NCBI GenBank assembly: GCA_017442785.1
Contig: JAFRZB010000042.1
Coordinates: 47,817-111,816 of the forward strand
Length of the DNA: 64,000 nucleotides
Origin: Bacillota bacterium
GTDB lineage: Bacteria > Bacillota > Clostridia > Peptostreptococcales > Anaerovoracaceae
Reading direction: 5' to 3'
Position numbers and translations under genes: made by a program. The notes below the pieces were generated by a model, which did not search any database, was not told the origin of the DNA, and worked only from the letters and a program-made list of their open reading frames with translations. Position 1 is the first letter of the stretch; every line of letters begins with the position of its first letter. Shown one piece after another: positions 1 to 6,427 of the stretch.

Positions 1-1
1 C

Positions 2-274
2 CTGGACATAGACGATGGTCTTCTGGAATATGACGTGCCCCTGGAAGAGGGCCTGGTGAAGGCCGCCGCGGACTACATACAGTCCAGCCGCAGGTACCTT
101 CCCGAAAAAGCTCCCGAGCTTCTGGCTCCCGGCACCCGGGTCCGCCACGCCGTCTTCGGTGACGGCAGTGTGCTGGGAAGCGATCCCTCAAGGAGAGCCT
201 ACACCATCCAGTTCGACTCTCTGGACACTCCCAGGGAGATATCCTTCAGGGCTAAGCTGTCCGTTATTTCTTAA
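2..274 (+). CDS. UvrD/PcrA-type DNA helicase, C-terminal fragment (5' end outside window)
   Basis: The frame is open from the first full codon of the window to TAA at 272-274, so the true start lies upstream. The visible part, about 90 residues, ends in a small basic beta-rich module (GTRVRHAVFGDGSVLG, then YTIQFD) that resembles the Tudor-like C-terminus of UvrD/PcrA superfamily 1A helicases (RVRHxxFGxGTV pattern). In that family this tail binds RNA polymerase and partner proteins; the motor motifs would be upstream and cannot be seen. The stop overlaps the convergent gene that ends at 264 by 11 bp. The family call rests only on the tail pattern, so it is moderate. Confidence 0.55.
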   Translation: MDIDDGLLEYDVPLEEGLVKAAADYIQSSRRYLPEKAPELLAPGTRVRHAVFGDGSVLGSDPSRRAYTIQFDSLDTPREISFRAKLSVIS

Positions 275-1826
275 AGAGACCGATTATGAAGTTGATCAGC
301 TTCTGGAAGAAGTTCAGCTCTTCCGCGTCTTCTGTGCTATTCTGATCGTTGCCTTGATCCTGCGGAGCTTCGCCGCTGTTTTCGGGCGGCTGTTCGCCTC
401 CGCGCTGGCCTTTTTCGCCCCTCTGGCCTCCCCATTCGGGGCGCTGACCGTCATTGCGTTCTATTATGTTGCCGTTCTCATCGCGGATCTCGCCTTCCGG
501 GGGCTCGGGGATATTGCCGTTCTGTCCCGGAATACCGGGCATGCCGCCGTTCTGATCCGGGGCTTCGGGTGTGGCTCCGCTCTCGCTGTCGTTCTGGCCG
601 CCCCAGCCGGGTCTTCCGCCGTTCTGAGCGTTCTGACCTCCCCAGCCTCTGTTTCCGCCCATTCCGCCTTTGCCGGAGTCCATGGTGGTTCCGTAGGGGT
701 TGACGAGGCATCCTTCCTTAACGTAGCAGCTGCCCTCGTAGTCCAGGCCGCCCTCGCCGCCGTTGCTCGCGGACCTTACGATGGTGGTAAGACCGCCGAT
801 GATGTTTATGTTGCCGTTGGAGTCTATGCCGTCAGCTCCCGCGGTGATGTTGATGGTGCCTCCCATTATGTTGAGGGAGTAGGTGTAATCCGTCAGGTCC
901 TTGTTGGCGGCGTTGATGCCGTCATCGGTGGAATTGACCGTGATGTTTCCGCTGTAGATGTTGATCGTAGCGCCTTCTATGGCCTCGCCGGCCTTCTTAA
1001 CGTTTATGACGGGGCCTTCGGTGCCTTCCTCGCCTATGGTGAGGATGTAGTCTGCCTTTATTCCGTCGTCACCGGAGCTTACGGTGATGTTTCCGCTCTT
1101 TATGGTAAGGTCCGTTCCGGAGTTGATGCCGTCGCCTTCGGCGGTGATGTCGATGGTAAGATCCCTGCCGTCTATTACGAAGCTGGCGTTGGTGTAGCCG
1201 TCAGCTATGTCGTCCTCTTCCAGGTCGGAGACCTTTATGCCGTTCTTGCAGCTGCCGTTTACGGTAAGTGTGCCTGTTCCGGTAAGGACCACGGATGATC
1301 CGGTCTTGGCCTTAAGGGCCGCTCCGTCGAAGTCGTCGGTCTCCTCATCGGCTATGTCCTCGGCATCGGTAAGTGTGACGTTTCCTTCGATTATCACTTT
1401 AACTTCCGTGCCCTTGTTGAGGGATACTGTGGCTCCCACGCTGCTGGTAAGATCCAGATCCTTGAGGATGAGGACCACGCCGGTGGTGCCTTTCTTAACT
1501 GCCAGGTTGCCGTCCGCGCAGGTACCTGTGACTATGTAGGTGCCGGACTTGCTGATCTTTACGCTGTTGTTCTCATCGCTCATCACTATGGTCTCGGCGT
1601 TTGCCGTATCGGCGGTGAGGGCTTCAGCGCTGTTGGATGTGAGCTCGCTGGTTACTATCTCGGATGGTTCGCTTGCGTAGCCGGAGCTTCCGCTCTGGCT
1701 CCATCCTCCGAGGCCCGGGGCATTATCCTGCGCGCTGCTGCCTGCGTATACTGCCGCTCCTGCCGAAAGGCTCATTACCGCGGCCAGTGCTATAACTGCT
1801 ATCTTCCTTATATTCTTATTTTTCAT
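264..1826 (-). CDS. Secreted Cthe_2159-type (DUF4353) carbohydrate-binding beta-helix protein
   Basis: 520 residues beginning with a clear Sec signal peptide (MKNKNIRKIAVIALAAVMSL, cleavage near AVYAG). The next 300 residues are short beta-strand repeats rich in G, D, T and N (TGTGTLTVNG, SGDDGIKADY, STDDGINAANK, GADGIDSNGN), the pattern of Cthe_2159 family proteins, which bind acidic polysaccharides and calcium through a parallel beta-helix. Residues about 385-495 are a low-complexity linker rich in G, N, Q, P and E, and the extreme C-terminus (FFQKLINFIIGLFKK) is amphipathic and may touch the membrane. The start has GGAGG ten bases upstream. No LPXTG motif is visible. It sits alone, convergent with the helicase and divergent from the csoR-like gene. 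Family call fairly secure; ligand unknown. Confidence 0.75.
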   Translation of the reverse strand: MKNKNIRKIAVIALAAVMSLSAGAAVYAGSSAQDNAPGLGGWSQSGSSGYASEPSEIVTSELTSNSAEALTADTANAETIVMSDENNSVKISKSGTYIVTGTCADGNLAVKKGTTGVVLILKDLDLTSSVGATVSLNKGTEVKVIIEGNVTLTDAEDIADEETDDFDGAALKAKTGSSVVLTGTGTLTVNGSCKNGIKVSDLEEDDIADGYTNASFVIDGRDLTIDITAEGDGINSGTDLTIKSGNITVSSGDDGIKADYILTIGEEGTEGPVINVKKAGEAIEGATINIYSGNITVNSTDDGINAANKDLTDYTYSLNIMGGTINITAGADGIDSNGNINIIGGLTTIVRSASNGGEGGLDYEGSCYVKEGCLVNPYGTTMDSGKGGMGGNRGWGGQNAQNGGRPGWGGQNDSESGATPEAPDQNGGMPGIPGQNGNIPEPPEGEIRDENGNIIERNDGQRPEWGGQRGEKGQRGGEQPPENSGEAPQDQGNDQNSTEDAEELNFFQKLINFIIGLFKK

Positions 1827-2004
1827 TGTTTTTATCCTCCGTATGATATCTATGATAACGGGCTTTCGTCTGCCCTTTTACGGTTCCTATTTTAGCCTGC
1901 AATTTTAGAGAGTTCGTAGAGGAAAAATGGAGATTCGGAGTAGTTCCCGGCAGTTTTGTTTCACTTTCCGCAGGTCTTCGGAGCCCGCGAGGCGTCCTAA
2001 ACTG

Positions 2005-2034
2005 TTGACGCGGACTTGCGCCGTATACTATAAT
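2005..2034 (+). promoter_or_regulatory. Sigma-A promoter of the csoR-like operon
   Basis: A TTGACG -35 at 2005-2010 and a perfect TATAAT -10 at 2029-2034 are separated by 18 bp. Transcription would start near 2041, leaving a leader of about 29 bases with a GAAAGGA ribosome site. No convincing CsoR G-tract palindrome was found next to it. Confidence 0.65.
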
Positions 2035-2069
2035 AAATTATTAAACGGAAGCGTTGAAAGGACGGTAAT

Positions 2070-2348
2070 ATGAACCATTCGCACACTCACTCCCCGGAGG
2101 AGAAAAAGAGGCAAATGAACCGCCTGGCCAAGGCCATAGGGCACCTTCAGCACGTAAAGGGCATGATAGAGCGCGACGAGGACTGCGCGGACGTTATAAT
2201 GCAGCTGTCGGCCGTGAACGCCGCCCTTAAGAACCTCGGCAAGGAGATAATCAACGAGCACATGACCCACTGCATAGTGCACGCCCTGGAGGACGGGGAC
2301 ATGGACGCGGTGGAGGAGTTCCAGAAGGCTGTCCAGAAGTTCATGTGA
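2070..2348 (+). CDS. CsoR/FrmR-family metal-sensing repressor
   Basis: 92 residues, the usual length for this all-helical tetrameric DNA-binding family. The metal ligands of Cu(I)-sensing CsoR are present with the correct spacing: Cys39, His64 and Cys68 (C-x24-H-x3-C, as Cys36/His61/Cys65 in the Mycobacterium protein). The N-terminus is His-rich (MNHSHTH), a trait also seen in Ni/Co-sensing RcnR relatives, so the metal is not certain. In the family, metal binding releases the operator. It is first in a three-gene run with a LUD protein (11 bp gap) and a P-type ATPase, which suggests metal efflux control. A strong promoter precedes it. Confidence 0.85.
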   Translation: MNHSHTHSPEEKKRQMNRLAKAIGHLQHVKGMIERDEDCADVIMQLSAVNAALKNLGKEIINEHMTHCIVHALEDGDMDAVEEFQKAVQKFM

Positions 2349-2358
2349 GGTGGAGATC

Positions 2359-2988
2359 ATGGATAAGAACATCATTAAGAGAAACGAACTGATCGCCCAA
2401 AAGGTGATGAAGGGCCTTGAGTCCAGAAACATGACCGCTTACTATGCCGCAAGCAGGGAGGAGGCTCTCGCAAAGGCGCTTGAGCTGATCCCGAAGGGAA
2501 GCACATCCACCATGGGCGGCTGCATGAGCGCCCGCGAGATAGGCCTTTTTGACGCTCTCAAGGCGGGAGACTACAACTTCATAGACAGGGACGAGATAGA
2601 AGACAAGAGAGCAGCGATGCTGGCTGCCTACGATGCCGACTGGTTCCTCTCCAGCGCCAACGCCATGACGGAGGACGGCGTAATAGTAAACATCGACGGA
2701 AACGCCAACCGCGTGTCCGCAATAGCCCAGGGGCCCAGGCACGTGCTCTTCATAGTAGGCATGAACAAGATCTGCAGGGATCTGGACAGCGCCATGAAGC
2801 GTGCCAGGAACGTTGCGTCTCCCACCAATGTGCTCCGCATAGGACTCGATACACCCTGCTCAAAGACCGGGACCTGCTTCGACTGCAAGTCTCCCAGCAC
2901 CATATGCTGCCAGTTTCTTATCACCAGGTACTCCAGGCACCCCGGCCGCATACATGTTATTTTAGTAAACGACGAACTTGGATTCTGA
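2359..2988 (+). CDS. LUD-domain (LutC/YkgG-like) protein
   Basis: 209 residues matching the lactate-utilisation (LUD, DUF162/DUF1121) fold: an N-terminal helix pair, GSTSTMGGCMSAREIGLFDAL, then SSANAMTEDGVIVNIDGNANRVSA, the typical nucleotide-like binding segment. The C-terminus carries clustered cysteines (TPCSKTGTCFDCKSP, then ICC), seen in the stand-alone anaerobe version and possibly metal-binding. I chose ATG 2359 because GAGG/GGAG lies just upstream; an in-frame GTG at 2350 is less well placed. Its place between a CsoR repressor and a cation ATPase is unusual, as LutC partners (LutA, LutB) are absent. Function in this organism unknown. Confidence 0.75.
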   Translation: MDKNIIKRNELIAQKVMKGLESRNMTAYYAASREEALAKALELIPKGSTSTMGGCMSAREIGLFDALKAGDYNFIDRDEIEDKRAAMLAAYDADWFLSSANAMTEDGVIVNIDGNANRVSAIAQGPRHVLFIVGMNKICRDLDSAMKRARNVASPTNVLRIGLDTPCSKTGTCFDCKSPSTICCQFLITRYSRHPGRIHVILVNDELGF

Positions 2989-5356
2989 TATCACGAGGAT
3001 AGACGCCTCTCCTCTGGAGGGGCTTACAGACAAACAGGCCGCAGAGCGTCTTTCTGCAGGCCTCGGCAATACCGCGCCTTCTTCAAAGAGCCGCAGCGCA
3101 GGAAAGATCGTAAGGGACAACCTTTTTACGTTCTTCAATCTTATATTTGCCGTGCTGGCGGTGCTCCTTATAATAGCCGGCTCCTTTAAGAGCCTCACCT
3201 TCCTGCCCGTAGTGATAGCCAACATAGTGATAGGCACTGTGCAGGAGCTGAGGGCAAAGAAGACGCTGGACCGGCTGAGCCTTCTCAACGAGCCTAAGGC
3301 TAAGGCCGTAAGAAACGGAAGGGTAGTGGAGCTTCCCGCGGACAAGCTGGTGCTGGACGACATTGCAGTGTTCGGCCAGGGCATGCAGATCTGCGCGGAC
3401 GCCGTAGTAAAGAGCGGCGAGATATCCGTAAACGAATCCCTGCTTACAGGCGAGACTGCCGAGATCAAGAAGAAGCCGGGCGACACGCTGTTTTCCGGCA
3501 GCTTCGTCGTGTCCGGAGAATGCCGCGCAAGGCTGGATGCGGTCGGGGACAATTCCTACGCCTCAAGGCTGACTGCTGCAGCCAAGGTCTCGGAGAGAAA
3601 GGAGCGCTCCGAGATGATGCGCGTGCTCAACAGGATAGTCGGCGCGGTGGGCATCATAATAATCCCCGTAGGCATAGCCCTGTTCTGCCAGCAGTATTTC
3701 GGAGCCGGCAGAGGCTTTTCCGGAAGCATAGTCTCCATGGTTGCCGCCGCCATAGGCATGATACCCGAAGGCCTGTATTTCCTTACGAGCATAGCCCTTG
3801 CGGTAAGCACGGTGCGCCTTGCCCAAAGGCGCGTCATGCTCCATGACATGAAGAGCATAGAGACTCTTGCCCGCGTGGACGTGCTCTGCCTGGACAAGAC
3901 CGGTACTATAACCGACAGCGGCATGACTGTAAACGGTCTCATCGGCATATGCGGAAGGCTGCCTTCGGACGGGGAGTATGTTTCCGAAGCAGATCTGGAG
4001 GCGCTGCTCTGCGGTTTCATGAACGCGATGCCGGGGGGCAACAACACGAACGATGCTCTTAAGGACAGGTTCGCGGGCAGCAGATCCGGGGATGCTGCAC
4101 CCTGCTTTACCGATGTTGAGCCTTTTTCCTCCGTATTGAAGTACGCCTCCGCCGTAAGCGGCGGATACAGGTATATGCTCGGCGCCCCGGAGATGATACT
4201 TGCGGACGGCTTCGAGCGCATCAGGACGAGGGTGGAGCACTACAGCGCTCAGGGTTTCAGGACACTGCTTTTTGCGAGGGTCGATGCAGACCGCCCGAAG
4301 GAACTGGCGGCCGGAAGGACAGCCGAGGAGCTTGCGCTGATAACTCTTGAGAACCGCGTAAGGAAGACCGCTGCCGAGACCTTAAGATACTTTAAGGATC
4401 AGGGCGTTGAGATAAAGATAATCTCGGGAGACAGTCCGCTTACGGTATCCAGAGTTGCAGCTATGGCGGGCGTCGAGGGCGCTGAAAAGTATGTGGATGC
4501 CAGGGAACTCAGTTCCGATGAGCTCATAGAAGAGGCCGCGGAGAAGTACACGGTCTTCGGAAGGGTGCTCCCGGAGCAGAAGAGGACGCTCGTAAGGGCA
4601 TTGAAAAAAGCCGGCCATACCGTAGGCATGACAGGCGACGGAATAAACGATATACTCGCCCTTAAGGAGGCGGACTGCTCGGTGGCCATGGCCTCCGGAT
4701 GCGATGCGGCGATGCAGGTGTCGCAGGTGGTGCTTCTGGATTCGGACTTTTCGGCCATGCCCGGAGTGGTGGCCGAAGGCAGAAGGGTGGTAAACAACAT
4801 ACAGCGCTCGGCCAGCCTGTTCCTCATAAAGAACATCTTCTCGCTGCTGACGGCGCTGCTCTCGATAATATTCTTTGCGCGCTATCCCATGCAGCCTACG
4901 CAGGTTACGCTAGTAGCGGCCTTTACCATAGGCATACCGGGCTTTTTCCTGGCGCTGGCGCCGTGTAAGGAAAGGATAAGGGGGAGCTTCCTGTTCAACG
5001 TTCTAAGGACGGCTGCTCCCGCGGGAATAACAGACTGCGCGGCGGTGTTCGGATTCTCCGCGCTCGCAATGTCGAGAGGTATCCCCGAGCCCGAGGTCTC
5101 CACGGCCTGCACGGTGCTCCTGTGCTGGGTAGGCTTTATGATGCTGCTGATAATAAGCAGGCCGCTTAATCTTTGGAGGGTAGTCCTGATAATTGCCTGC
5201 ATGGCCGGAGCCTTCCTGGCGGGGACTCTCTTCTCACAGCTGTTCTCACTTGCGCCCATGTCGCCGCAGTGCATGAAGCTTCTGGCGCTCTTCGCCGCAG
5301 GTGCGGCGGTGCTGCTTCTGGCGCTTACGGCTGCCGTCAAAAAAATAAAAAAATGA
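2978..5356 (+). CDS. P-type cation-transporting ATPase (PEGL class, CtpE-like)
   Basis: 792 residues with all P-type landmarks: TGET (residues 157-160) in the actuator domain, the phosphorylation motif DKTGT with Asp306, and the hinge motif GDGIND (553-558). The fourth membrane segment contains PEGL rather than CPC, so this is not a copper/heavy-metal P1B pump; PEGL is typical of Ca2+/Mg2+-type and CtpE-like ATPases. About ten membrane helices are expected (pairs near 55-90 and 240-285, six after 605). The start is a TTG overlapping the LUD gene stop by 11 bp; no ATG is available nearby. Operon position after a CsoR-type sensor suggests metal-triggered export. The ion cannot be set from sequence. 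Confidence 0.85.
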   Translation: MDSDITRIDASPLEGLTDKQAAERLSAGLGNTAPSSKSRSAGKIVRDNLFTFFNLIFAVLAVLLIIAGSFKSLTFLPVVIANIVIGTVQELRAKKTLDRLSLLNEPKAKAVRNGRVVELPADKLVLDDIAVFGQGMQICADAVVKSGEISVNESLLTGETAEIKKKPGDTLFSGSFVVSGECRARLDAVGDNSYASRLTAAAKVSERKERSEMMRVLNRIVGAVGIIIIPVGIALFCQQYFGAGRGFSGSIVSMVAAAIGMIPEGLYFLTSIALAVSTVRLAQRRVMLHDMKSIETLARVDVLCLDKTGTITDSGMTVNGLIGICGRLPSDGEYVSEADLEALLCGFMNAMPGGNNTNDALKDRFAGSRSGDAAPCFTDVEPFSSVLKYASAVSGGYRYMLGAPEMILADGFERIRTRVEHYSAQGFRTLLFARVDADRPKELAAGRTAEELALITLENRVRKTAAETLRYFKDQGVEIKIISGDSPLTVSRVAAMAGVEGAEKYVDARELSSDELIEEAAEKYTVFGRVLPEQKRTLVRALKKAGHTVGMTGDGINDILALKEADCSVAMASGCDAAMQVSQVVLLDSDFSAMPGVVAEGRRVVNNIQRSASLFLIKNIFSLLTALLSIIFFARYPMQPTQVTLVAAFTIGIPGFFLALAPCKERIRGSFLFNVLRTAAPAGITDCAAVFGFSALAMSRGIPEPEVSTACTVLLCWVGFMMLLIISRPLNLWRVVLIIACMAGAFLAGTLFSQLFSLAPMSPQCMKLLALFAAGAAVLLLALTAAVKKIKK

Positions 5357-5394
5357 CACAGGGGATCGTTCCCTATGCCATTTTTTCCATGTGT
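5351..5394. terminator. Hairpin terminator between convergent genes, REP-like repeat copy 1
   Basis: An imperfect palindrome: ATGACACAGGGGA, loop TCGT, then TCCCTATGCCAT, flanked by A-runs on the left and T-runs on the right. It can therefore terminate both the ATPase transcript and the convergent DtxR-like gene. Related half-sites recur at 29428-29492 and 31394-31422. Confidence 0.65.
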
Positions 5395-5741
5395 TCCTTG
5401 ATCGCCGAGAAGGTAGTCTCGCTGATGTAGTGTTCTATGCGGCAGGCGTCCTCCGAGGCGGTCTTTTCGTCTACGCCCAGCGATATCAGGGCCTTCGTAA
5501 GGGTCCGGTGTCTGTCGTAGATGTTCTCCGCAAGCTCTTTTCCGGACTTTGTCAGCACTATGTGTCCGGACGGCCCTATCTCGATGTATTTATTTTCTTT
5601 CAGGATGCCCATGGCCCTGCTTACTGAGGGCTTGGAATATCCCATGCGGTCCGCGACGTCTATGGACCGGACCTCGTTTAGCTCCCGGGACAGCAATAAT
5701 ATCGTCTCAAGGTACATCTCTCCTGATTCAAGCAATGCCAT
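5373..5741 (-). CDS. DtxR/MntR-family metal-dependent repressor (short form)
   Basis: 122 residues: an N-terminal winged helix (MYLETILLLSREL, then a recognition helix near SKPSVSRAMGILKENKYI) and the dimerisation/metal helices with GKELAENIYDRHRTL, SLGVDEKTASEDACRIEHYIS. The conserved metal-site residues E-x2-C/D-R-x-EH are present (EDACRIEHYIS). There is no C-terminal SH3-like domain, so it is of MntR length. The start has a strong AGGAGG site. It is divergent from feoA, and three matching palindromes lie in the shared spacer, so it is the probable Fe(II)-responsive repressor of the feo operon and perhaps of itself; Mn(II) sensing is an alternative. Confidence 0.85.
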   Translation of the reverse strand: MALLESGEMYLETILLLSRELNEVRSIDVADRMGYSKPSVSRAMGILKENKYIEIGPSGHIVLTKSGKELAENIYDRHRTLTKALISLGVDEKTASEDACRIEHYISETTFSAIKEHMEKMA

Positions 5742-5815
5742 TGCGGCCTCCTTTCTGTGTCAGCATCATTATATCAATTATCTGCAAAATTTTAAAGGAA
5801 AACAGAAAAAAAGAC

Positions 5816-5844
5816 TTGAAAAGTTAGCAATAGGTAACTATAAT
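5816..5844 (+). promoter_or_regulatory. feo operon promoter with an operator inside the spacer
   Basis: TTGAAA (5816-5821) and TATAAT (5839-5844) are 17 bp apart. The palindrome GTTAGCAATAGGTAAC (5823-5838) fills the spacer almost exactly, so a bound repressor would block RNA polymerase directly. Confidence 0.8.
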
Positions 5845-5902
5845 GAGATGACAGTTAGTTGACGCTAACTTTTTTATCAGCCTTGAGTTAGCGTCAGCTA
5901 AC
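5823..5902. promoter_or_regulatory. Three DtxR-like 16-bp operator boxes
   Basis: Three palindromes share the form GTTAGCnnnnGCTAAC: 5823-5838 (GTTAGCAATAGGTAAC), 5854-5869 (GTTAGTTGACGCTAAC) and 5887-5902 (GTTAGCGTCAGCTAAC, a perfect inverted repeat). Their centres are 31 and 33 bp apart, about three helical turns, so bound dimers would lie on roughly the same face. The adjacent divergent DtxR-like gene is the obvious binder. Confidence 0.8.
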
Positions 5903-5939
5903 GGATGGCCTTTCAAAAGGCGGATACAGGAGAGCAGAG

Positions 5940-6152
5940 ATGATACCACTTGCGCTCGCGGACGCGGGAGAAGAAAACATTATCAAAAAGGTCGGCGGCA
6001 GCCCTGACGTGCGCCAGCACCTGAAGGAGCTCGGCTTCGTGCCCGGCTCGGCCGTTACGGTAATAAACGCTCTCGGCGGCAACGTGATAGTTAAGGTCAA
6101 GGAGTCGCGCATAGCCATAAGCGACGAGATGGCCAGAAAAATAATGGTATGA
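5940..6152 (+). CDS. feoA: FeoA (first copy), Fe(II) uptake accessory protein
   Basis: 70 residues forming the SH3-like FeoA fold: MIPLALADAGEENII, then HLKELGFVPGSAVTVINALGGNVIVKVKESRIAIS, the usual xxLGFxxGxxVxV and RIAIS pattern. FeoA is a cytoplasmic partner of FeoB. An AGGAGA site precedes the ATG. It ends with ATGA and is followed by a second feoA and feoB in one operon under the operator-controlled promoter upstream. Confidence 0.9.
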   Translation: MIPLALADAGEENIIKKVGGSPDVRQHLKELGFVPGSAVTVINALGGNVIVKVKESRIAISDEMARKIMV

Positions 6153-6169
6153 GACAGGAGGAAAAACGG

Positions 6170-6424
6170 ATGTTTACACTTAAGGACGCCGCAATAGGCA
6201 GCACGGTGAAGGTCGTAAAGCTGCGCGGCGAGGGCGCGGTAAAGCGCCGCATCATGGACATGGGCATCACCAAGGGAGTAGAGATCTTCGTAAGGAAGGT
6301 GGCTCCGCTGGGAGACCCGATAGAGCTCAATCTGCGCGGCTATGAGCTGTCGCTGAGGAAGGCCGATGCCGAGATGATAGAAGTAACGGATGCTATAGAG
6401 TCCGCGGAAGAGAAGAAGGAGTAA
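6170..6424 (+). CDS. feoA: FeoA (second copy)
   Basis: 84 residues with the same SH3-like pattern (RIMDMGITKGVEIFVRKVAPLGDPIELNLRGYELSLRKADA) as canonical FeoA. The in-frame ATG at 6149 overlaps the stop of the first feoA, but the strong AGGAGG at 6156-6161 points to ATG 6170. The C-terminal tail is acidic. Tandem feoA genes before feoB are common in Clostridia; the two proteins are clearly diverged, so they are probably not interchangeable. Three bases separate it from feoB. Confidence 0.9.
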   Translation: MFTLKDAAIGSTVKVVKLRGEGAVKRRIMDMGITKGVEIFVRKVAPLGDPIELNLRGYELSLRKADAEMIEVTDAIESAEEKKE

Positions 6425-6427
6425 TAT

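Noticed and set aside
159-1298. Long + strand ORF opposite the Cthe_2159-type gene
   Set aside because: It is the complement of a repetitive, GC-biased coding gene; the composition (runs of VDGV, AAALV) is typical of an antisense shadow and it has no ribosome site.
2341-2358. GTG 2350 as start of the LUD gene
   Set aside because: It would place the ribosome site too close; ATG 2359 has correct spacing.
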